From positions 1-11,036 of the forward strand of contig JACDDF010000031.1 of the NCBI GenBank assembly GCA_013817135.1: a DNA stretch of 11,036 bases, in the 5' to 3' direction. Position 1 is the first letter of the stretch. Each line of letters begins with the position of its first letter. A model generated the notes under the pieces. That model saw only the letters and a program-made list of their open reading frames with translations, had not been told where the DNA came from and ran no database searches. Shown here in pieces: positions 7,351 to 11,036 of this stretch. The position numbers were made by a program, and so were the translations under genes. Source of the stretch: Nitrospirales bacterium (GTDB lineage Bacteria > Nitrospirota > Nitrospiria > Nitrospirales > UBA8639).

Positions 7351-8673
7351 ATGACCAAAAAGACCGGACAGCCTCCCACCACTTCTCAACTCCTCTGTAT
7401 TCAAGGTGGAATCGTGATCGACCCTGGCCAAGTGAATGGACGGGCCGATGTGCTTATTCAAGATGGAAGGATTCTTGAAGTCGGTTTTCCACTGACCAAC
7501 CCCCTTTGCCAGGATTCATCGGTCACAATTCTTGAGGCCAATGGATGGATTGTGGCTCCTGGCCTTGTCGATCTGCATTGCCACTTACGGGAACCCGGCT
7601 TTGAATACAAGGAAACCATCTCGACAGGCGCGGCCTCAGCAGTGGCCGGAGGGTTTACGACCATTTGTTGTATGCCGAATACCCAGCCCGTGAATGATAA
7701 CGCGGCCATTACCAAATTTATGTTGGCCCAAGGACAAGAGGCCGGCAAGGCCCGGGTGCTCCCGATCGGTGCAATCACCAAAAATTCCGAAGGAGAAGAA
7801 CTTGCGGATATTGGTGAGTTGGTGGACGCCGGATGTGTGGCCATTTCTGATGATGGGCGGCCCGTGATGAATAGTTTGGTCATGCGACGGGCGCTGGAGT
7901 ATGCCAAGGCTTTTGGAATTCCTGTTGTGGACCATTGCGAAGACCTGCATTTAACCGATGGCGGATGTATGAACGAGGGTATGGTGTCGACCGAACTCGG
8001 GATGCCTGGGATTCCCGATGCCTCAGAGGAGGTGATGGTGGCTCGGAATCTGGCTCTGGCGGATCTTACCGGAGTTCATGTGCATCTGGCCCATTTGAGC
8101 ACCGCCCGTTCGGTGGAACTGGTCCGTCATGCAAAAGGGCAGGGGTTGCCGGTGAGCGCAGAAGTCTGTCCTCATCACTTTTCCATTACTGAAGAAGCCG
8201 TCCGCTGTTATAATTCCAATGCCAAAATGAATCCACCACTGCGAACGGATGAAGACGTTCAAGCGCTTAAGCAGGGGTTGGTTGATGGGACCATTGATGC
8301 CATTGCCACCGACCATGCTCCCCATGCTCTCCAAGAAAAACAATTGGAATTTGATACGGCTCCGTTTGGGATCGTGGGGTTTGAGACCGCTCTTCCCTTA
8401 ACCCTCCGCTTGGTGCATGAGGGGGTCTTGTCTCTTGAGCAGGCGCTTGACAAGTTGACCAGATCTCCTGCTCAGCTCTTTCATCTGCCTGTTGGAAGCA
8501 TTCGGCCAGGTGCCTATGCGGATATCGTGGTGTTTGATCCTAATGAAGAGTGGGTGGTGGATCCCACCAAATTTTTGTCAAAAAGTCAGAATACGCCATT
8601 TGGGGGTTGGACAGTGAAGGGAAAAGTGAAGATGACATTAGTTGATGGCAGGATTGTCTATGATGCCCGTTAA
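7351..8673 (+). CDS. pyrC: Dihydroorotase (type I, zinc amidohydrolase)
   Basis: PyrC cyclises N-carbamoyl-L-aspartate to dihydroorotate. The 440-residue protein has the amidohydrolase barrel with the expected metal and catalytic motifs: DLHCHLREPGFEYKE (74-88, metal His76 and His78), GGFTTICCMPNTQPV (100-114), ISDDGRPV (165-172), VVDHCED (192-198, His195) and HLAHLST (245-251, His248). VCPHHFS (272-278), NPPLR (294-298) and IATDHAPH (318-325, catalytic Asp321) follow. This is the long form that in many bacteria associates with PyrB, and the immediate pyrB neighbour fits such a complex. The C-terminus returns to the outer beta domain (ADIVVFDPNEEW). The DDGR aspartates stand where type I enzymes bridge the metals without carboxylated lysine. 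A membrane protein gene starts 9 bp after the stop. Confidence 0.97.
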   Translation: MTKKTGQPPTTSQLLCIQGGIVIDPGQVNGRADVLIQDGRILEVGFPLTNPLCQDSSVTILEANGWIVAPGLVDLHCHLREPGFEYKETISTGAASAVAGGFTTICCMPNTQPVNDNAAITKFMLAQGQEAGKARVLPIGAITKNSEGEELADIGELVDAGCVAISDDGRPVMNSLVMRRALEYAKAFGIPVVDHCEDLHLTDGGCMNEGMVSTELGMPGIPDASEEVMVARNLALADLTGVHVHLAHLSTARSVELVRHAKGQGLPVSAEVCPHHFSITEEAVRCYNSNAKMNPPLRTDEDVQALKQGLVDGTIDAIATDHAPHALQEKQLEFDTAPFGIVGFETALPLTLRLVHEGVLSLEQALDKLTRSPAQLFHLPVGSIRPGAYADIVVFDPNEEWVVDPTKFLSKSQNTPFGGWTVKGKVKMTLVDGRIVYDAR

Positions 8674-8682
8674 TTCTTGAGT

Positions 8683-9210
8683 ATGAAGCGGATAAATTGG
8701 GGGGTAGTGGGTTTTCTTTTTGAACTCTGTGCCTTAATCTTATGGGTCGGCGGTTTGGTTGTCATTATTGCGTTGGTGATTCCGGCTGTATTTAATTCCT
8801 TCGGGATGGAACCAGCTGGGCATTTTTTACGGAGAGTTTTTGATGGTTTTGGCTTGATGAATGTCTGGATTTTGATTTTGTTGAGTGTGGTGGCCGGGAT
8901 TCGCTTCCGGGCATTTGGCCACACTCCCTCCGAGATGTTTGCCGTGTCTTCTGTGGAATGGTGGCTTCTGGCTGGAATGACGCTCATGACCTTCAGCATT
9001 CTTGTGATCCTTGGTCCCCAAGCAATGGCTTTACAGGAAGAGGCCTTTGCGGCGGTCTCAAAAGAAGACAAAGATATCGCCTATGCAGAATTTTTTCGCC
9101 TTCATATGGTTGTGCGAGCTTGTCACTTGGTGAATTTTGGTCTGGCAGCCTCACTGTTTATTGTAAAAGTGCGGAAAATTCTCTTTCACCGCTCAATGGC
9201 TGCTCGCTAA
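8683..9210 (+). CDS. Four-helix membrane protein, DUF4149 / TMEM205-like
   Basis: This is a 175-residue integral membrane protein. Four hydrophobic segments are visible at about 10-35, 58-74, 93-112 and 143-163. The pattern LWVGGLVVIIALVIPAVF (20-37), followed by AGHFLRRVFDGFG, and a final helix with HLVNFGLAASLF fit what I remember of the DUF4149/TMEM205-like family. Its molecular role is unknown. A conserved-looking EWW (92-94) precedes helix 3. I chose ATG 8683; an in-frame TTG at 8677 would add two residues. Neither has a good Shine-Dalgarno, and the gene lies 9 bp after pyrC and 51 bp before carA, so it is inside the pyr transcription unit. Nothing in it suggests nucleobase transport by a known family. 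Its position may reflect conserved gene order only. Confidence 0.8.
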   Translation: MKRINWGVVGFLFELCALILWVGGLVVIIALVIPAVFNSFGMEPAGHFLRRVFDGFGLMNVWILILLSVVAGIRFRAFGHTPSEMFAVSSVEWWLLAGMTLMTFSILVILGPQAMALQEEAFAAVSKEDKDIAYAEFFRLHMVVRACHLVNFGLAASLFIVKVRKILFHRSMAAR

Positions 9211-9261
9211 TAATTACTCTTGAACGTTCGACGGAAATGAGAAGATGATAAAGGAAAAACC

Positions 9262-10446
9262 ATGAAGCCCGCAGTATTGGCGTTAGCCGATGGAACCATA
9301 TTCCGAGGACGTGCACTCGGGTTCGAAGGCGAAACCGTGGGAGAAGTGGTATTTAATACTGCCATGACGGGGTATCAAGAAATTTTGACCGACCCTTCAT
9401 ATAAAGGGCAGATCGTCCTGATGACCTCCACCCAGATCGGGAATTATGGGGTCACACCGGAAGATAATGAGTCCCATCGGGTCTGGGCAGAAGGGTTTAT
9501 TGTTCGTGAGGCAGCCAAGGACCCGAGTAATTGGCGGAGCAGGCAATCCTTCGAAGAATACTTAATTGAGCATCGTATTGTGGCAATTCAAGGAATAGAC
9601 ACGCGAGCACTGACCTGTCATGTCCGTGATCACGGCTCACAAATGGGAGTCATTTCCCATGTGAATTTCGATGACGACGCCTTGCGGGAAACGGCGAAGG
9701 CCGTTCCCTCCCTGATTGGACGTGATTTGGTTAGAGAGGTCACCTGTCCGAACGCCTATGAATGGACCCAGAAATCGATCGATATGGACTCGCCTCGTGG
9801 TGAATCATCAAGTTTTGCTCAGGACACCGCTCAGACTCCTTTGAAACTGGTGGTCATGGATTTTGGTTTGAAACAGAATATTTTACGAAGTCTCGTGGAT
9901 CTGGGATGTCAGGTTCGAGTTGTGCCAGCTTCGACGACCGCGGAGGAAATCCGTCGACTTAATCCAGATGGAATCGTCTTATCCAATGGCCCAGGAGACC
10001 CCGAAGGGGTGCCCTATGCGATAGAAACCGTCAAGCAGCTATTGGGATGGAAACCGATGCTGGGGATTTGCTTGGGACACCAAGTGTTGGGATTATCCTT
10101 GGGGTTGCACACCCATAAACTAACATTTGGGCATCATGGAGCCAACCATCCAGTAATGGATCTTCGCACCAGAAAGATTGAAATTACCTCGCAAAACCAT
10201 AATTTTGCCGTTCGCCTTCCACACAAGGAGGATGATTGTACGACGTTGAAGGCTCAACAATTTGACTCTTTCGCTGGACGGATGGAAATCACGCATCGAA
10301 GTGTGAATGATGGGTGTTGTGAAGGAATGGCGGGAATAGAGAGTCCGATTCTTTCTATTCAGTATCACCCTGAAGCCTCTCCAGGCCCCCATGACTCTTC
10401 GTATGTGTTCGGACAATTTCTGGAAATGATGAAAGGCCGCGGATGA
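9262..10446 (+). CDS. carA: Carbamoyl-phosphate synthase small (glutaminase) subunit
   Basis: CarA hydrolyses glutamine and passes ammonia to the large subunit CarB, which makes carbamoyl phosphate for pyrimidines and arginine. The 394 residues are of usual length. The N-terminal CPSase small-chain domain (about 1-135) includes ALADGTIFRG, FNTAMTGYQEILTDPSY and the IGNYGV block. A short variable linker (about 172-193, Ser/Asp-rich) leads to the class I glutamine amidotransferase domain (about 195-390) with DFGLKQNILR, SNGPGDPEG, nucleophile Cys270 in MLGICLGHQ, FGHHGANHPV, SQNHNFAV, and the His369/Glu371 pair in QYHPEASPGPHDS. The start is supported by AAGGA six nt upstream (9251-9255), one of the few good ribosome binding sites in the operon. 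No carB follows directly: sppA overlaps the carA stop as ATGA. Confidence 0.97.
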   Translation: MKPAVLALADGTIFRGRALGFEGETVGEVVFNTAMTGYQEILTDPSYKGQIVLMTSTQIGNYGVTPEDNESHRVWAEGFIVREAAKDPSNWRSRQSFEEYLIEHRIVAIQGIDTRALTCHVRDHGSQMGVISHVNFDDDALRETAKAVPSLIGRDLVREVTCPNAYEWTQKSIDMDSPRGESSSFAQDTAQTPLKLVVMDFGLKQNILRSLVDLGCQVRVVPASTTAEEIRRLNPDGIVLSNGPGDPEGVPYAIETVKQLLGWKPMLGICLGHQVLGLSLGLHTHKLTFGHHGANHPVMDLRTRKIEITSQNHNFAVRLPHKEDDCTTLKAQQFDSFAGRMEITHRSVNDGCCEGMAGIESPILSIQYHPEASPGPHDSSYVFGQFLEMMKGRG

Positions 10447-11036
10447 TGCTTATGACTCGGTGCTTCCTGATTCTTATTCTATTTTTGGTCAGCGGGTGCA
10501 TTCATATTGATCTGTTTCCCGGGGGAGGAATCCTCAATGAAGCCACCTTATCTGGTGAAGGAGAGGATAAGGTGTTGTTGATTGATATCTCTGGCATGCT
10601 GACGACAGGCAATTCGTCGGGTATCTTGGAGGAACCAAGTCTTCCCGCACGAATCAAAGAGGAATTGACCAAAGCTGAGGAGGATGAACACGTCAAAGCC
10701 ATCGTCCTTAGAATCAATACTCCCGGAGGATCGGTCACGGCATCAGATCTGGTATATCATGAGCTGAAAGTCTTTAAGAAAAAACGCCCTGTACCGGTCA
10801 TTGCCGCCATAATGGATTTGGGCACTTCCGGCGGGTATTACATCGCGATGGCGGCTGACCATATTCTTGCACATCCCTCGACTATTACCGGAAGTATCGG
10901 GGTCATTATGGTGACAATGAATGCCGAGGGTCTGTTGGAAAAAGTGGGGGTTCAACCAGCCGCGATTGTTTCGGGTCCGAAGAAAGCGATGGGTTCTCCG
11001 TTTCGGCCGATGAATGATGAAGAGCGGGCAATATTC
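10443..11036 (+). CDS. sppA: Signal peptide peptidase SppA-like serine protease, lipoprotein type (3' end outside the window)
   Basis: The open frame reaches the window edge, giving 198 residues of an S49-family peptidase that clears cleaved signal peptides at the membrane. The N-terminus is a lipoprotein signal: residues 4-18 hydrophobic and a lipobox VSGC with Cys19 as the lipidation site, followed by a Gly-rich spacer. The catalytic domain shows VLLIDISG (44-51), AIVLRINTPGGSVTASD (86-102), the nucleophile Ser129 in DLGTSGGYYIAMAAD (125-139), and TGSIGVIM. The catalytic lysine candidate is Lys181 in SGPKKAMGSPFRPM (177-190), matching the single-domain Ser/Lys dyad of Bacillus-type SppA. 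The ATG at 10443 overlaps the carA stop (ATGA) with AAAGG six nt before it; ATG 10446 or 10452 are alternatives. Most relatives are anchored by a transmembrane helix, so the lipobox is unusual but clear. Confidence 0.9.
   Translation, partial: MMLMTRCFLILILFLVSGCIHIDLFPGGGILNEATLSGEGEDKVLLIDISGMLTTGNSSGILEEPSLPARIKEELTKAEEDEHVKAIVLRINTPGGSVTASDLVYHELKVFKKKRPVPVIAAIMDLGTSGGYYIAMAADHILAHPSTITGSIGVIMVTMNAEGLLEKVGVQPAAIVSGPKKAMGSPFRPMNDEERAIF

Noticed and set aside
7458..7907. 149-codon minus-strand frame opposite pyrC, with similar ones opposite pyrB and DUF4149
   Set aside because: These are antisense shadows of conserved genes with low-complexity, basic or Ser-rich translations and no start signals.

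Overview
The window looks like ordinary chromosomal DNA from a Gram-negative-type bacterium of about 50% GC. Secreted, lipoprotein and envelope-type proteins sit beside housekeeping genes. The protein style, especially the secreted repeat domain with a 'lLMIdg.fYVVr...GEirieV..T......FGDrIkA' pattern, reminds me of Nitrospira-type nitrite oxidisers (Nitrospirota). That assignment is an impression from sequence flavour and was not tested by a search. I see no transposase, integrase, CRISPR array, phage module or other sign of recent transfer.

Left part (1-2367), minus strand. A secreted protein with three copies of a ~68-residue beta-rich domain lies directly downstream of, and probably co-transcribed with, a complete tRNA-Phe(GAA) gene. 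Upstream of the tRNA is a small secreted protein of unknown function. A gene-free stretch of about 490 bp then separates these divergently from proA and contains a perfect 12-bp palindrome.

Middle part (2368-5594), plus strand. proA (gamma-glutamyl phosphate reductase, proline synthesis) carries an acidic N-terminal extension. It is followed by a 593-residue protein I do not recognise, whose last ~170 residues resemble a degenerate class I (spermidine-synthase-like) methyltransferase fold.

Right part (5595-11036), plus strand. This is a pyrimidine biosynthesis operon: pyrR, pyrB, pyrC, a four-helix membrane protein (DUF4149-like), carA and a lipoprotein-type sppA peptidase cut by the window end. 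Gaps or overlaps are -4 to +51 bp, so co-transcription is likely. CarA (with CarB, not in the window) makes carbamoyl phosphate, PyrB condenses it with aspartate, and PyrC closes the ring to dihydroorotate. PyrR senses uridine nucleotides.

The most interesting element is the pyr leader (about 5665-5844). In order it holds a consensus-type promoter, a hairpin whose loop matches the PyrR-binding consensus, a Shine-Dalgarno immediately after that hairpin, a 33-codon leader ORF running through a strong intrinsic terminator, and a leader stop codon overlapping the pyrR start as ATGA. This suggests attenuation in which PyrR-UMP controls translation of a leader peptide, and the translating ribosome controls the terminator.
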